DNA of 64,000 bases from positions 1,488,001 through 1,552,000 of the forward strand of contig JAOVFP010000009.1 in NCBI GenBank assembly GCA_025738555.1, written 5' to 3'. The position numbers were made by a program, and so were the translations under genes. This DNA is from Cyathus striatus (Eukaryota > Basidiomycota > Agaricomycetes > Agaricales > Nidulariaceae). Under the pieces are notes generated by a model that saw only the letters and a program-made list of their open reading frames with translations, did not search any database and was not told the DNA's origin. How positions within the stretch are numbered: the stretch's first letter is position 1; each line of letters begins with the position of its first letter. Below are positions 1-13,988 of this stretch, in pieces.

Positions 1-3000
1 CCAATTATTACTAGTGCACTTCATGCCACAGTCACCTGGACATCATTTCGATGAGTGTCTGACACATCATACATTTCCGATACATGCTTATGGTCTTACA
101 CAATGCCTCAATCTTCAGTTCATTTTTGTGATAAGAAGTGTTAATATTATTTGAATACCATGAATAAGTGATTGTAGGTCATGTTGTTTTGGTGTTAATT
201 GTTGGTGGCCTTGCAGCATCATGAGATGCACCCATGGGAAACTCTGAACAGAAGTGGAATAATGTGCTATGATAGGATCCCATTGCATTGCTATCACATA
301 CAAACCATCCTATCTAGCATCTGTCCAACCCCTGCAATACACCAGCTGAAATCCACATATCCTCGGAGACTGCACAGCTCAAGGAATGTAACAAGAATGT
401 AATCAACAGAACAGGAGGTAATCGTGGCAGAACATGATGTGAAATTAACATTTTGCTATTGTATGTCTTGTTTCATTTTCATCGTTTGAGCTCTGTGCAC
501 TGATGATATTGAGTAGATGAATAGCGTACATCATGGAGGTGACATGCCTATGCCCAACCCCCTCTTCGCTCAAATCCATATCTATCAACAATGTTTGAGA
601 TCTACTGAGAACACAAGTGTATAATTGAAATCTTTTGACTGAGTGGAGGAAGCCCTGTACTTGAGATGTGTGAAGAGAACTTATGGAGTTTATAACAAGT
701 ATGTTGCTCCCTATACACTGCCCATGCAGTTAAGAGTTATAATTGTATCTGTAGACATGTAGACATTTTGAATACACAGTAGGTTACCTAAGTGAAGCAA
801 TTTTTGGTCCTGTGTTCTCCTATCTTCTAGCACACCAATACCTTGCTCTACCAGCAACACATCCAAGAATTTCTCTACTGTTGACTCCCTTATTTTACCT
901 CTCTTCCACCCCCAAAACATATATTTGCCTTCATGCAGGCATATACACTCCCAGTGTCACCATAGTATATCTAACAACTACATCTAGTTTCCACTGCTAG
1001 ATGAAATTACGTCCACCTACCACAGATTTGTCCCAGGTCAGAGGTAAGTAAATTGGAACATTTGAAAGTGAGTGTGGCATGCATGTGCTGAATGTTGATT
1101 TCCAGATTCAATGGACTGCTGATTCCTTGGATGGAAGGAGAAGATAAAGAATGTGGAACTGCAGTTGCTGCCATCTAGTAAAGTGAATGGTTGACTGATG
1201 CAGTGGCCCATGGTGACGATGCATTATGGGCAAATTATGGGTTTATTCGATGTACACTTTTTGGGTAGAAGTCGATCATTAGAAGGCAGAAGGACTGCAA
1301 GCTACCTTGAAAAGCTTGGAGAGTGAGATGTTTTCCATCCCGCTAAACATGCAGTATACATGCCATATATTAGCACTGTATGTTCCTCATGAATATATGT
1401 CATCATTATCTACTTGTAATTTAATAATACACTTCATTAATACAATAAACCTCCAACTTGATTTTCTCTGTGTCATAAGGTACATGATCTAACAAGACTC
1501 AAAGTTCAACAGCCTCATCGCTATCTTTAACTCCCACCCCCCATCATAGAGCACTTCCCAAGTACATTGCAGGGACTGTTGACCTAAAGTTGCTAATGAG
1601 TTGAATGATTCTGGTGTTAACTTCTCCCACAAAGGAAAAGTCTACCTCAGTATTGTGTATTTGTGAATATCCTGCTTATTGTCATCCCTATTCACTCCCA
1701 ATCACAGACACATAACCCTCTTCCTCTCCCTGCATTGTATCAACCCCCATGCATAGTCCAGAACCCCACTTATAGCTTGCCAAATCGAATTCGCCACTCA
1801 CAATGTGCCTCCTAAATGCTTCAACTCCAACTGAGCAGTAGCAATGTAGACATTGCATGTACTCAGGTCGATGTAGTTCTGAATCACATCCCCGATTTTG
1901 GGGCTTTGTCATCTAGTGATGGTATAAATGAAGATAGCTGATGGCAGAGCTGGCATATTCAAGATGCAAACAATGTTGTGGGAGGCTGCTAGGATGTGTA
2001 GGAACAAATTGGGATGCACATACAGGAGTGAGAGGGAGGGGTGGGCACCTGGGTAAAGTGTATTTTGTTGCATAAGATTGCTGGAGGAACTACTCACCTG
2101 CTGCCTGCAGGACATTGTTCAGCACAGGTACTTGCGGTGGATATTGTATATGGATAGGATGGTACCCTCATTGCTGCGCTTGTAGATGTGGCATGGGGTG
2201 TCAGGCACAGCAATTTTTCTGAAGATACATTGGATAAATGTTTGACTTCAGTTTTGAGATGGGAGAAGTAGGGAGATAGTTCAGTTGGAGTTGATTGTAG
2301 CTCTCATGCATTGCCCATATCTCCGATTATTGGTGTACACAATCTCTAGTTTGCCTACTAGGGACATCCTGCTGAGCAGCTGCCAGGGCATATCATGCAC
2401 TTAAACCGATGTAATTCAGGTTTGAGATTTGACAAATCTGTGACAGTGATGGTAGAGTGAGAAAGGGTTGTATGAAGTGCTGTAAAATGCTACAAGGAGC
2501 TCTGGTCCAAGACTCTGTATACCATGGTATTGGTGGGAGGGACCAATGAGGGGTAGCATGTGCAGGGTGACATGGTCTTCCTTGATATCCTTTATAACAT
2601 GATGAAGATGTCGATGAAATCAAACAGAAACCTGACTGGGAGTGTGATAAGGGGAAGAAGCTCAACTTGACATCTGCATAAAGTTGCATTATGTGGCCTG
2701 GGAGGGAGAGGGAGTTGCCATGTTGTGAGGTTAAAAATAGGGTATCTTGCTCCATATTCAAAGTGCACAAAAGGGCAGAATATCCTTAGGGTCAGAAGTT
2801 CCAACATAGGTTCCTCATTGAATCTGTGGAACTGCCCTTGGCAGTAAGTATGAGGAGTGTTGTAGTGATTGATATATGGTGCATCATAAGTTACATTGCT
2901 TCATCTTTCTTGTGACCATCAAATCTTCATTGAAGTAAGTAGCCCATACCACAAACAAGCCACCATCCAAGTTGATCTCAACTGCACATAGGAATCCCAC

Positions 3001-3217
3001 ACATCCTTGGAATGCATTATGCCAGACCACCCCATACATCACCCACATGTCTGCAAGACACACTCCTTATCAAATATGCAACACTCAGTTCTCCCAACAC
3101 CCCTTCTAATGGCCACAAAGACAACAGTAGTAGTAGAATATTGACAGGAGGTCCACAAGATGAAGCTGTTGTCACATCAGGCTTGAGATGACTAATATGT
3201 GCATGTAGGGTGACATG
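1..3217. other. Unrecognised AT-rich DNA, no supported gene
   Basis: Only short open frames without recognisable domains occur on either strand. I see no TIR or LTR boundary and no RNA gene. CpG is scarce, as in old methylated repeat DNA. It could be very old transposon remains. Confidence 0.5.
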
Positions 3218-3226
3218 GCACTTGTT

Positions 3227-4166
3227 GAGCTCTTTACACTTAGCCATGTGCTCTGTACGGATCTGCATGGAATTTTCGGAATCCGTGTGGAATCTGCACA
3301 GATTTTTTTCATTTTGGCAGAGGTTTTTTTGGGTCTGTACAGATTCCACACAGATTCTGAAAATTCCATATGGATTACACAGAATTCCTCAGAATTCCGC
3401 ATTACAGACCTGAAAATTCTGTACAGATTCTGTACAGAATCTGTACAGAATTTTATTATACTTATTTCCTTGCATGTGACACTCTGCATTAAGCATGACA
3501 CTAGGTGTTGAGTGTGACACTATACGTTAAATGTGACACTATAAGCGTGACACTAGGTGTTGAGTGTGATACTAGGTGTTGAGTGTGACACTATACATTA
3601 AATGTGACACTATAAGCGTGACACTAGGTGTTGAGGGTGATACTAGGTGTTGAGTGTGATACTAGGTGTTGAGTGTGACTAAGCGTGACACTAAGTGTTG
3701 AGTGTGACACTAAACAGTGTGATACTAAGCGTTGGGTGTGACGAGTGTGACACTATACATTAAACATGACACTATGCATTAAGTGTGACACTAAGCGTTG
3801 AGTGTGACAGTATGCATTAAGCGTGACAGTATGCATTAAGTGTGATACTATGCATTGAGAATGATACTATATATTGAGTGTATCATGGATTTTGTATAGT
3901 GTGACGCTTTTCACCTAGGGTTACACTTGACATGTGTGACAAGGCAGCAATGCATAAATCCACACAGAATCCATGCAGAATATGTATGGAATCCATATAG
4001 AATAATCACCTCTAATAATAATAATAGCTACTATATAAATTCTGTATGGTATCTATACAGGTCTGTACAGGTCTGTATGGATCTATACGGAATTTTCGGA
4101 TTCCGTGCGGATTCCGTACAGATCCGTACAGATCCGTACAGACCTCTTGGGGGAGTGTAAATTACT
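3227..4166 (+). mobile_element. Family A satellite-bearing TIR element, copy 1
   Basis: The element starts GAGCTCTTTACACTTAGCC and ends GGGGGAGTGTAAATTACT, so the ends share an inverted TTTACACT core. A perfect 9-bp target duplication GCACTTGTT flanks it (3218-3226 and 4167-4175). Next to the ends are short palindromic stretches built on TCTGTACAGA and GGATCCGTAC. The middle holds 19-bp repeats of the type TGTGACACTAAGTGTTGAG. There is no coding capacity. A 9-bp TSD is typical of Mutator-like elements, so a non-autonomous MULE is my inference. Copies 2 (46139-48384) and 3 (24306-25642, opposite orientation) share these ends. Confidence 0.85.
3478..3890 (+). repeat. 19-bp minisatellite inside family A copy 1
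   Basis: About twenty degenerate copies of a 19-bp monomer (TGTGACACTAAGCGTTGAG and variants TGTGACACTATACATTAAA) lie head to tail, some shortened to TGTGACACTATAA. The same monomer forms the array in copy 2 and part of copy 3. Confidence 0.85.
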
Positions 4167-4175
4167 GCACTTGTT

Positions 4176-5842
4176 CCAGTTCATCCACTTGGTGATGCTA
4201 CATGAGGTACAAGGGAGAGGGAGATGCCGTGTACATCAAACTCCACATTTAGCATGCATGAATGGTGAATGTACACCAATCTGCAAGGCCTGCACTGTGA
4301 GTATAGGCATTGTACATGTCAAAATGTGAATTGTGCCTTCATCACCAGAACACTGTCACATTGGTAAGAAAATGTGGTGCATCCCAAACTACAACTTGGA
4401 GATGGTGTGAAATCTGTAGTATTTGTCTGGTGGTGTTCATCATTGCTTGCCCTACCACCCTCATTCAGTACCTCGATGTTGCATCGACCACCACATCTCT
4501 CCATACCCATAACTGAGGTTCATTATCAGCCTCCATCACCCAAATACATAACCCAACTACTATGCTGACCTCACGTTGTCGGATAAACACCACTGTATCA
4601 CACTGAGTGACTATGAAGGTGCGTCAGGTGCTCAGGCCAATGTCTTCTGCTTCTGGATTCTGAAGGGCCCAAGATGGTGGAGACAATTATGGTGGAAAAG
4701 ACAGTAGTGCCCTGTGGGTACTGGGGAAATGAAGCAGTATTGCATTGAATAGGGCACACTTTGTGGTTATGAACATAGAAATTATGATAAGGATGAGGAG
4801 TATGTGAAAGATGAAGAGGGAATGGAATGCCTGAAAAGTATTCCAGAGTTGAACTTTGCATGGTGGTGTGTTGGAGAGAGAGATATGATGAGCCCAGATT
4901 TACATAGACTAGCATTGTTAGCAAATCGTTAGCATCCTGGAAAGAGGGGAATGAGGCATAGTGGCTGGTCTGAGCAAGTGGAGGATTAGGTGACGGAATC
5001 TGGCAGGCTCCAACTAGTGTGGGAGGTAAAACCTCCAAGAGCATTTGCCAATCACCTGGTGAGGCGAAAACCTGGCATAGAAACATGGTGAAAGCTGGCA
5101 ATACTGGTGAAGAGATTTACTGCATTCCTTTACCATCCATAGTCATAGTTAAGCTGTATACAACAAAATATTACTATTGTACTAATCTCATTGAGTACAT
5201 TAAACTTCCTGCATTTCATTTATTGACATTGCTCCCATTTTCCTCCACCAAATGGAGAGTACTGTACCATTATGACCTAATGTTCATGATTTTTTGATGT
5301 GACACTAAAGTTTAGTTCATTGTTCAGTTCATACCTCAATTTGATGTGTGACATTAGCCAAATTTGTTCAAAGATATAAGGGCCCACTGAAGTACTGGAA
5401 CAATGGGACATTGTATGATACATAGCCCATACAGGTTGCATACAGGTTGCATACAAGAAGACAATGATGTATCATCTCATAATCACTTATTTAGAATGTC
5501 TTTGCAGTGGTTCAAGCAATGAGATTCACATTTGTAATATTGGGAAGAGTATTAGAGTACTTATTTCAGATAATTTACATTGTACTATCATGTTGAAATG
5601 TATGAGAAAATTTTGAGAAAATAGGCCAATTTATTTCTACTGAACCTTTGTTCAAACCAGCTTGTGATGCATAACAAATCAAAAAATTGTTCAGTTCAGA
5701 CAGGTACTATTATGCATCACTGAACAATCAGTCATAATGGTACAGTATATTTGTTTCAAGCTCAAAAATAATTTTGTGCAAGATCTATTGAGTCTTTCAC
5801 AAGCTCACCATACCACTTCATCATTGCAGCTGGTGGGGCTGT
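4176..5842. other. Unrecognised DNA between two transposons
   Basis: A 167-codon minus-strand frame (4598-5101) is Pro/Ser/His-rich with no family signature; I do not call it a gene. No repeat boundary was found. Confidence 0.4.
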
Positions 5843-6859
5843 GCCCACAGAGGACCCCTGAAAATACCTACCAAGGCTTGGTCTATGGGATGCTTGATTT
5901 GTCTGCATGGATTTTTGCTATTTTGGGCTAAAAATGTCTGAACTGAATCAAGCCTTCCAAAATTTTCGAAAATTTGTCTGAATTTTGCCTTAGGCCTTCC
6001 AGAGTGTCAAAAATGTCTGAAAACTGGACCAGGCCTCAAATTTAGCTTAAAATCATGCCAGCCCAGTCTAGAAGGCGCTATGGCACTGCTGTAGGAGGCT
6101 GTAGGTCAAACAGCACAGGTTCTAGATATGGTACAACATATTTATGATCATTTCATAGTAGTAAGATACATAAATATACCTGTACTACATATTAATCAAG
6201 TTTTGGTAGGGGTTTCTTCCATGATAGGCTGATAGTCTCTTCCAATAATAATCAATAGTTCTTGAGATTACTGTAAAACTACATATCAACATCATTACTT
6301 AACTGTCACTTCATCCCTGAATCTTGAAGTGTTGGTAAGGCAGTGAGGTGTGATAGGAAAGCCAATGACAGTAAAAAGGTGAATTGTCTAGTGTGGAAAT
6401 GAGCAGTGTTATCAGTCAGAGATGTAAACAAGTTCAAGCTTCACTGAACTGCTCAAAGATCTGAACACCAATATATGAGTTTGCAGCTATATCTTTTGTC
6501 TCTTCATGAGCGGCATGATGGCCATTCAGTTCTCCTGTTCTAGCATAGATAACTAGAACTGAAAAAAAGGAGTAAGAATTGTATAGCAGAGAGCATAGAC
6601 ACAAATTTACTATGTGCCTTTGGAAATCACAACCATGTTATTAGCAAAGACAATACCAAAATCACCAAGAGTTAACTTGTTATTGGACCCAATATTTGCT
6701 GTTTGGGGAAGCAATAGTATGGTGGTAAAAATGCAGGTACTTGATAGTGTTTTGCATGTGTTTTTGAGTTCTTTATAAAACAGAATGTGAGTTGAGCTTC
6801 TATATTCACAGAATATTACACAAACCCTTGAAGTTACTACTACTGCTGCTGCTAGCACG

Positions 6860-6890
6860 GTGTAGAGCAGGCATTTTGCCTGCACTACAA
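6860..6890 (+). repeat. Hairpin-containing direct repeat, copy 1
   Basis: TGTAGAGCAGGC..TTTTGCCTGCAC forms a hairpin (GCAGGC/GCCTGC). The same motif recurs in the same orientation at 7747-7780, and both are followed after about 50 bp by a TCACGTGAC or TCATGTGAC-like stretch. They may mark an inserted sequence inside the larger element; no TSD was found. Confidence 0.4.
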
Positions 6891-7746
6891 AACCTACAAT
6901 TTTACGAGCTGTGTTTGCCCATATCACGTGACTGATATTGCGAAGATAACAATATCAAATCTAGCTGTATGTGCAGCAGCATGCTATCCATGTTTGCTCT
7001 CCCCCTTGTACTTGTCCCCTCCCACACTTTCCCCCAATGCTAAACCTCCAAACCTCTCTGAACACCACTATTACACATCAAGAACTCAAGATTGTCGGTA
7101 TTGTGCACTACCAAGAGCCACTAAATACCACAGTTCCCCCTAACTAATCTCTCCCTATGTTTTATCTTTCAATATTTTCTCTTCAATTCATTGGTACTCT
7201 TACTGTTATATACTATACCTTTTATCCTACTTCAATCTTCGATCTCAGGTCAATTAATCTCTGTTTTACCAGCTTTCCCATGTTAAGTAAAGTCTGTATT
7301 TCACTCTCTATTTAAACCATATATCTACTCCTCCCCAACTCAGTGAATTTTTCCCCTCTCTTAGTCAAGATTAGAGTCTCTGCTTTTGTCTTTAGGTTGT
7401 CACTATCGCTCTCAGCTATCGTTTTACCATTTTGATCTTGAAAAACCTGTTGGAATATCAGAGACATCCATATTCAAATGTCTCAATGATCCCCACTTGC
7501 GCCACTATGTTTCAGCTGTATGTCTTCCATTTTATTCTATGCCACCTAACTATGCCTTTTATGTAGTACATGTTTTGTATTTAAATCTGTACATTATGTC
7601 GTTTACCATGTGTGTTTACCCCCACAATATACACTGTCACCCGATTTTATTAGAGCCTTCAACAAAACCGTCAAGTCTTTGTGTTTTAACCTCATTTCGA
7701 AGTTTTCTCTCTATCTCTACATTCCACCAACCCTGTTTCATTACTA

Positions 7747-7780
7747 TGTAGAGCAGGCCTTCTGCCTGCACTGTAGAATC
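7747..7780 (+). repeat. Hairpin-containing direct repeat, copy 2
   Basis: Second copy of the TGTAGAGCAGGC..GCCTGCAC hairpin motif seen at 6860, with diverged sequence downstream. Its nature is unknown. Confidence 0.4.
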
Positions 7781-10700
7781 GACATTCTGACATGTTCCAA
7801 TGTCATCATGTGACCTTCCGATCAAGCGTGTCAATGCATCTGCCATTGAACCATCCTCCTGAACACATCCCAATGCTCTCAACATTGAACCAAATCTGCC
7901 CAACTCTCAAACACCTGACATGTATGGAAGCGCACCTCAGACACTTTAATAAGAGTTGTGAAGCAACAGACCTCAATATGCACAAGACAGCAAGTTTCAT
8001 CCAGGCATTGGTCACACCACATTGCTTGGGCCAACAACTCTACATCTGCCCCCCCCTCACTGTCACTTCAAGACTTCTCTACATTTATTTTTTTATTCTC
8101 TCAGTCTTACTCTCCTTGAAACCATAGTCAAGCTCCTATCATCTCCTTGGGCTTAATAAAATTTTATTCACTCTTTTTAGGTATATTTCCTCTCCTTTTT
8201 CTTATTTAAACCGTGTATCTAGGTCTATTGTACTTTAGTGAATTTCACCCCCTTGTTTCTACCTCTCACTCTCTCTCATTCTGTCTCTCATTCATTGTCT
8301 TGCTTGTTCTTCCTGCTCTCATCAAGTTCTGATCACTGAAAACACTCCAGAACTTCGTCTCAAAGTTCTGTCTTTCGTTGCACCATTAAATCCTTCATAT
8401 ACATCGCTGACACACACTTTTTATTCTACCTTAGAACCTTAAGGTTAGACAGATGTGCTAACCACTCACATTCTTTGTCAAGGAACCTTCAACAACACTT
8501 CATCCTCTTCAACTAATCACCCTTTTGCACATCTTAGAGCTCCACAGTTGAATGGATGTTCAACAACTCATATATTATTTCTTTGTTTTGGCCTTAACCC
8601 ACCTATCACCCTTACAGCAGCATTGGCAGAGTTTCCGGCTACTACAGGAAGTACTAGTAAAAGCTTGGCCATTCTTAATTACCTTAACAAAACACAACAT
8701 TGAATGTGTATTCTTTAAACAATTTTTTTTGCCAGTGACCTAATAACTGAACTATACCATCCTACTATATGTCTGATTTTTAGATCAACCTTTACCCCAA
8801 CCAGTCCATTATTGTCTTAATGTCAACTCATGCATTTCATCAATTTTTGGGCTGAAAATGTCTGATTCAAATCAGACCTGGCAGCCTAATGGCTGCTGTT
8901 TTGTCTGAAATGGGACCAAGCCTTGGTAGGCATTTTCAGGGGTCCTGCCCACAGCAGGCTCTAATACTGAACCTATTATTCTCCAGTGGAACAATTGGTT
9001 CCTATTTCGAAATTGTGAGGTGTGTGCACTACTTGTGCTTGGTTGCTTTGTTTGCTATCTAACCAGCCCAAGTAGATACCTAGTGGTGTTGGGGTTTGGT
9101 TCTGAACCTAAGTTTGAACACAAACCAGCCAAGAACCAGACCTAAGTTTGGTCTGAAGTTCATCCTACCTAGGCATCAGGAAAAACCTGAACAGCTAAAT
9201 TAGTGAAAATTCTCGAATTTAAGTCTGATTAAGTGGAAAATAGACAAAATAAGGGCTATAAGGACTCTAAGGTAAAATAGTAAGGTCCCCTCCTTATTTC
9301 AAATAAATAAGGAGATATTTGTATGAATAAGTTTGTATAAGTAGATAATAGGTATAACTTTGTTAGCTTTAGTCACTTATATTGCCGCAATTTAACAGAA
9401 TTTTCTCAGTAGAAGTATAGATAAGAATCACTATCCTGTCATAAAGCAAAATAAGGAGGCATTTATTGTAGAATATATATTGTCATACATTACTAATGCA
9501 ATATCTACATAACATAATAACATATATGCACTTCATAATATTCAGCTACACATACATATCTCAAGTTCTCTACATCATATAGCAGTACTTCTCACTTAAT
9601 GACAGAAACTATAGCCCTCATTAGTGCCTCACCCGAGCCAGCAGCACTGTTGGGAAACTAGTTCAGGGACCTGGAAGGGCATAGGCAGGTGGTAAAGTGA
9701 GATAAACATGGTGAGCCAAGTCAAGGCTAGGATAGGATTTTTAAGACTATAAACACCAAGGACAGAGCTGAGTGAGCATAGGGAGTCAGACACATAGTAT
9801 TATGGCTGATTGACCAAAAGAACAAGCAGCCAGGGGAGAGCAAAGAGAAAAAAGTATGGTGGGAATGTCAGTAGCAGCATTAACACCTTCACATAAACCA
9901 TAACACTACTGTACATGATAAGCACATTAATAATAGGTAAGACTCCAAATATGCACCAGACACATGAAGACCTGACCAACATGAGCAGAAATCCAGCAGG
10001 CATTAGCATGAGACCAGCCATACAACAAGTAGACACCCAGCTCTAGAGTTTTGCATGATGAAGTAGAAATGGAGCAGAGGTGCACAAGGTAAACAAGTCA
10101 GAGCATTTGTAGTAGAAAGCCGAAGTTTTATTAGACAAACAGGCAACAAGTGACAGATGGTATGGGAGGGGAAGGGAAGGAAGGAGAGGCAGAATGAGTT
10201 CAATATATTACTTGTATATGTGTCAAGTTGAACATGCACATGATCTACAATCAATGACAAACAGAGAAGCACTCATGTACTAACTTAGTAACTTTCTTGC
10301 AGCTTGCTTGCTTATCATAATCTAGTGTAATGACAGTGATAAAGGCTGTACTGTGTATCACTTCAATACAAGGAACTGCTTATATTTCTTAAACACTGGT
10401 TCTGAACTTGACATATAACATCAATGCATGCCTACAATTCTGCAACACAGTTAATGGATATGGCTTGTACTATTTATAACATGTGCAAATTCATACTACT
10501 GATCATTTTTAAACACATAGTATTTGCAAACCTCCACCACAAATTTAACAATACATCATTGTTAGCAAGAAATTGAATCTTAGATGCACTGTGTGTGTGT
10601 GTGTGGTGCTGAGGGGGGGACAGGCTTTGGAGGCTGGCATCTCAAGCCACCTCCCACTGGATTGACATTTATTCAGCCGAGCAGTGGATTTTCCACTACT

Positions 10701-11866
10701 TTATTAGTGGATCTGCATACATGAGCTCATCTTTTGGCCAATCAGAGGAGCAAATATGGTTCCCAGAAAGCAGTACTAGATATTTTTCTTTAAGTCTATG
10801 AAGTTATCTTGCACTTTATTTAGTATTTTCTGCTAAAATTTGCTTAAAAGCATAATTTTCATTATGGTAAATTCCCAGAATGCTTATCAACACTTATCAT
10901 GTTCACATTAGGCCATGTAAGCTGCATATAAGCACATTTAAGTTCAAATTACTTGATATCAGTAACATTTGGACATGGGTAAACCTTAGTATTACTAATT
11001 TCACTAATTTAGCTGATGGGGATTTTCCTGATGTAGGGGAACTGAACCTCATGTCTGGTTCTTGGTTCTCCAAACAGTAGTTTACTCTGAATATGTCTGA
11101 ACAGGTTCAGATGCATTCAAACCTGTAAATGTGAATGATTTTTTTGTTAGCATTATGGCAGAAATATGATGAACATAGAGGTAGTAGTAAGTACTGTGGT
11201 GACTGGCTGCATGGTCCATTCAGCACAGAATGTTACTGCCACAGTTTGTGATTCATTGCTCTGAGCCTCAACATTAATACTAAACACTTGCTATTGTTTT
11301 GTAACATGGATTGTGTAACAACCTCAACATTGGTCATCTTGTAACAACAAGACACTATATACCTCTGGAGACTGGGTGCTGCAACAGTTTGAATCTTGGT
11401 AGCTTTTAATTCAATCAGCAACAACTCTGGTCTCAGAATCTCAGAGTCTGACCCATGGGCAACATCTTGTCATTTTTTGAAGCAACATGGTCTGTGCAAC
11501 AGCTATTCAACTTTGAAGCTACCTGGTCTGTGCAATGGCAGCTAGTCAGTTTTTTAATATAAATGCACCCTTCAGACTGTGCTTTTCTTCAAGCCTTACA
11601 CTTACTGCCACACTCCAGTCACTGCCTTGTATCTCTCTTTTTATTTCACTCCTTACTTGCTCATTACTCATGTCTTGCTCTATCAATGACTTTTGCAATC
11701 AAAATGTTGATGGTACTCTGAAGGATGCTTCCAAAATTGTGTGGAACAATAATGTGGATGATGAGGCTCCCCTTTCTTCTGTATGTTAACTTCTTTTTCT
11801 TAATACATGAGAATTACTATTGAAATGAAAGTACTTAGTACTAGTAACTATTGTTAACATTACACT

Positions 11867-13988
11867 GGGGGTGCACAATGCTCTCACATGGCTGGTGACA
11901 TGATGGTCACACCGTGTGACCAAATGTGTCACAAATCTTGACCCAGTTCTGTTCTTCGCATTTCCTGGATGTTTCTTCATACTTTTCTTTGCTCTTTTCA
12001 CTCCTACTTTAACTAATGTTATGCTAGATGTTGTAAATATGTTATTTAAGTAGTGTAATATATATGAATTCCTATATTCTCTTATAAATACTGGTTAAAA
12101 CATGGTGACAGCTGTGACATTGTGACAACTTATATCAATCAATCAGGCAATCTTCCGAAATAAGTTCTGCTGGTGGCTGTGCCTTATGTTGTTGGTTTCA
12201 GAACTTGTTTCTCAAATATCTTTCTGAGATCACATTGTATTGCTATAGTTTATAGAGCAAAATTGCACTATTATATTGTGTAAATAATTTTATTTATACA
12301 GAATTTTATTAAAAGTCCTGTATGTATGGGAACTCATTGTTATACACACCCAAATTACATGTTACAGTTGCAGAATCAAAAATCTAGCTTGATATGATTA
12401 TTGGCACAAAAAAGTAGTGTAATTTCTCTCTATAAACCATGGTCTTATGTTCGCTCCTTCAAAAGTTATTAAAGAATGAAAATCACAGCTATATAGTTAA
12501 TGGGAGTTTGGCCAATTAAACATTATTACATGCACAAAAACCTTTACAACCTATACAAATGATCTACTATAAACTGTACTTAATGTGTCATTCATATTAG
12601 TGTTGCTGCCGCTCAGCTCCACTCAGCTACCGCTTGCTCAGGGCAGCTTTTATTACCTGTCAGCTCATGAGCTGAGCGGAGTCAATCCAGGCACAGCTCA
12701 CTTTTCACAACTCAGCTCGTTGAGCCAGCTTAGCGGGCGCTCAGGCACCTCAGGTATGAATAGAAATTATAGTAACATATTTTTGATATCATTCTAGCTT
12801 TTAAGCTCTGTCAACAAATATTTACTTAGAGTTACTCATCTAGAAGCGATTGGACAAACAGCCATCTTACAATGGCAGGTTTTGTGTTTTTCCGAATTTT
12901 GATGGTACGTAATAGCTCTAATCGGGATTATGTCAAGCTATGTGACAAGAAGTGGCTTCAATCAATCACAAATTTGTAACGAATGCTTTACAACGGAATT
13001 TTGCCTCTGAACCAGAAAAATTATATTACTCCTTCAATTTACGTCAGAAAGCTATAAAACACGAAAGTAAGTAAGTATACATTGTAAGCATTCTATATAT
13101 CAAATATATAAGGAATTAAAAACCTCAACAATATATTATAGCAAAATCAAATTTTGGCATCTAACCAGCTGGTCATATATTGTAGTATTTTCCTATGAAT
13201 GCTGAAGCAGCCACCTAGCTGACTCGAAGTTGCCGCTTACCGCTCATAATATTGAGCTGAGCAACCAAAAGTGGAGAGCTGATGCAACTGGCTCAGCTCA
13301 CTGAGCTGACAGCTCTGCTCAGCAGCTTGACAGCTCAGAGCTGCGCTAGCGGCAACACTAGTTCATATATACATGACAATGGAATATCTGAGTTGAGCAA
13401 TCAATCATGCATGGTGTTGTTTGAAGTCTAACCTGTGGCTGTGCCTCTGAGCTATGGGAGCGAGAACTTATACCTTATAACTTTATGGAATCATATCGTA
13501 CATATACGATTTATAGAGCACTTTTGTACTATTTATCGATGTGAATAATTGCTACTGACCAGAATTTTTATATCATGATTGTAAGTATGAGATAATGCAC
13601 CAATACCTGCCATATTAATATGTTACAGCACCTTAATTAAAATTCTGGTCAGTAGGAATTGTAGGCATCGTATAATAGTGCAATTTTGCTCTATTATATA
13701 TGTTCTGAAGTGTTCTCGTTCAAAAGTTATAAGAGGATGAAGTTTGAGTACCTAATTGACGTGATTTTTGGCAGGGGTTTGATGCCTCCAGCAATATCCA
13801 GCACATTTTAACAAAAAAAAACTTCATACAATCATAGATAATGTATTTTTATTATGACGTGACACAAAAGAGCTAGCTAAAATGTGTTGAGTGAGGAACA
13901 AGAGCAGTGGGTCAGTAGAATTTGGGGGCATGCGTGACAGGTGTCACAGATCATGTGAGTCACACTTTGCGGGCATTGTGCACCCCCA
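11867..13988. mobile_element. TIR element nested in the hAT-like element
   Basis: The termini are inverted GGGGGTGCACAATGC. The exact 8-bp target duplication ATTACACT lies at 11859-11866 and 13989-13996. The subterminal regions carry clustered GTGAC/GTCAC motifs at both ends. Several internal segments are direct or inverted repeats of each other (for example CTGACCAGAATT at about 13556 and its complement near 13645). No coding sequence is seen. Confidence 0.83.
12598..13360. mobile_element. hAT-like MITE, innermost of the nest
   Basis: The ends are TAGTGTTGCTGCCGCTCAGC and its diverged inverse (GCTAGCGGCAACACTA). The flanks TTCATAT match over 7 bp, or 8 bp with one mismatch (12590-12597, 13361-13368). 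Subterminal DNA is crowded with CAGCTCAG/CTGAGCTG palindromes. It is 763 bp and non-coding. Confidence 0.8.

Larger units (their letters stand above)
5851..8946. mobile_element. Non-autonomous TIR element with 8-bp TSD (hAT- or KDZ-like)
   Basis: The two ends are inverted copies beginning AGGACCCCTGAAAATRCC and continuing through CTACCAAGGCTTGGTC. An exact 8-bp target duplication GCCCACAG lies at 5843-5850 and 8947-8954. A second, weaker subterminal inverted repeat (AAAATGTCTGA region at about 5930 and 8860) follows inside. None of the internal frames resembles a transposase. An 8-bp TSD suits hAT or Kyakuja-Dileera-Zisupton elements; the superfamily stays open. Confidence 0.85.

Noticed and set aside
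3017..3511. Overlapping frames of 98-110 codons at the left end of family A copy 1 and their near copies at 46073-46454
   Set aside because: Formed by palindromic GTACAG-type repeats common to both copies; they read on both strands and change with CpG decay, so no coding constraint.
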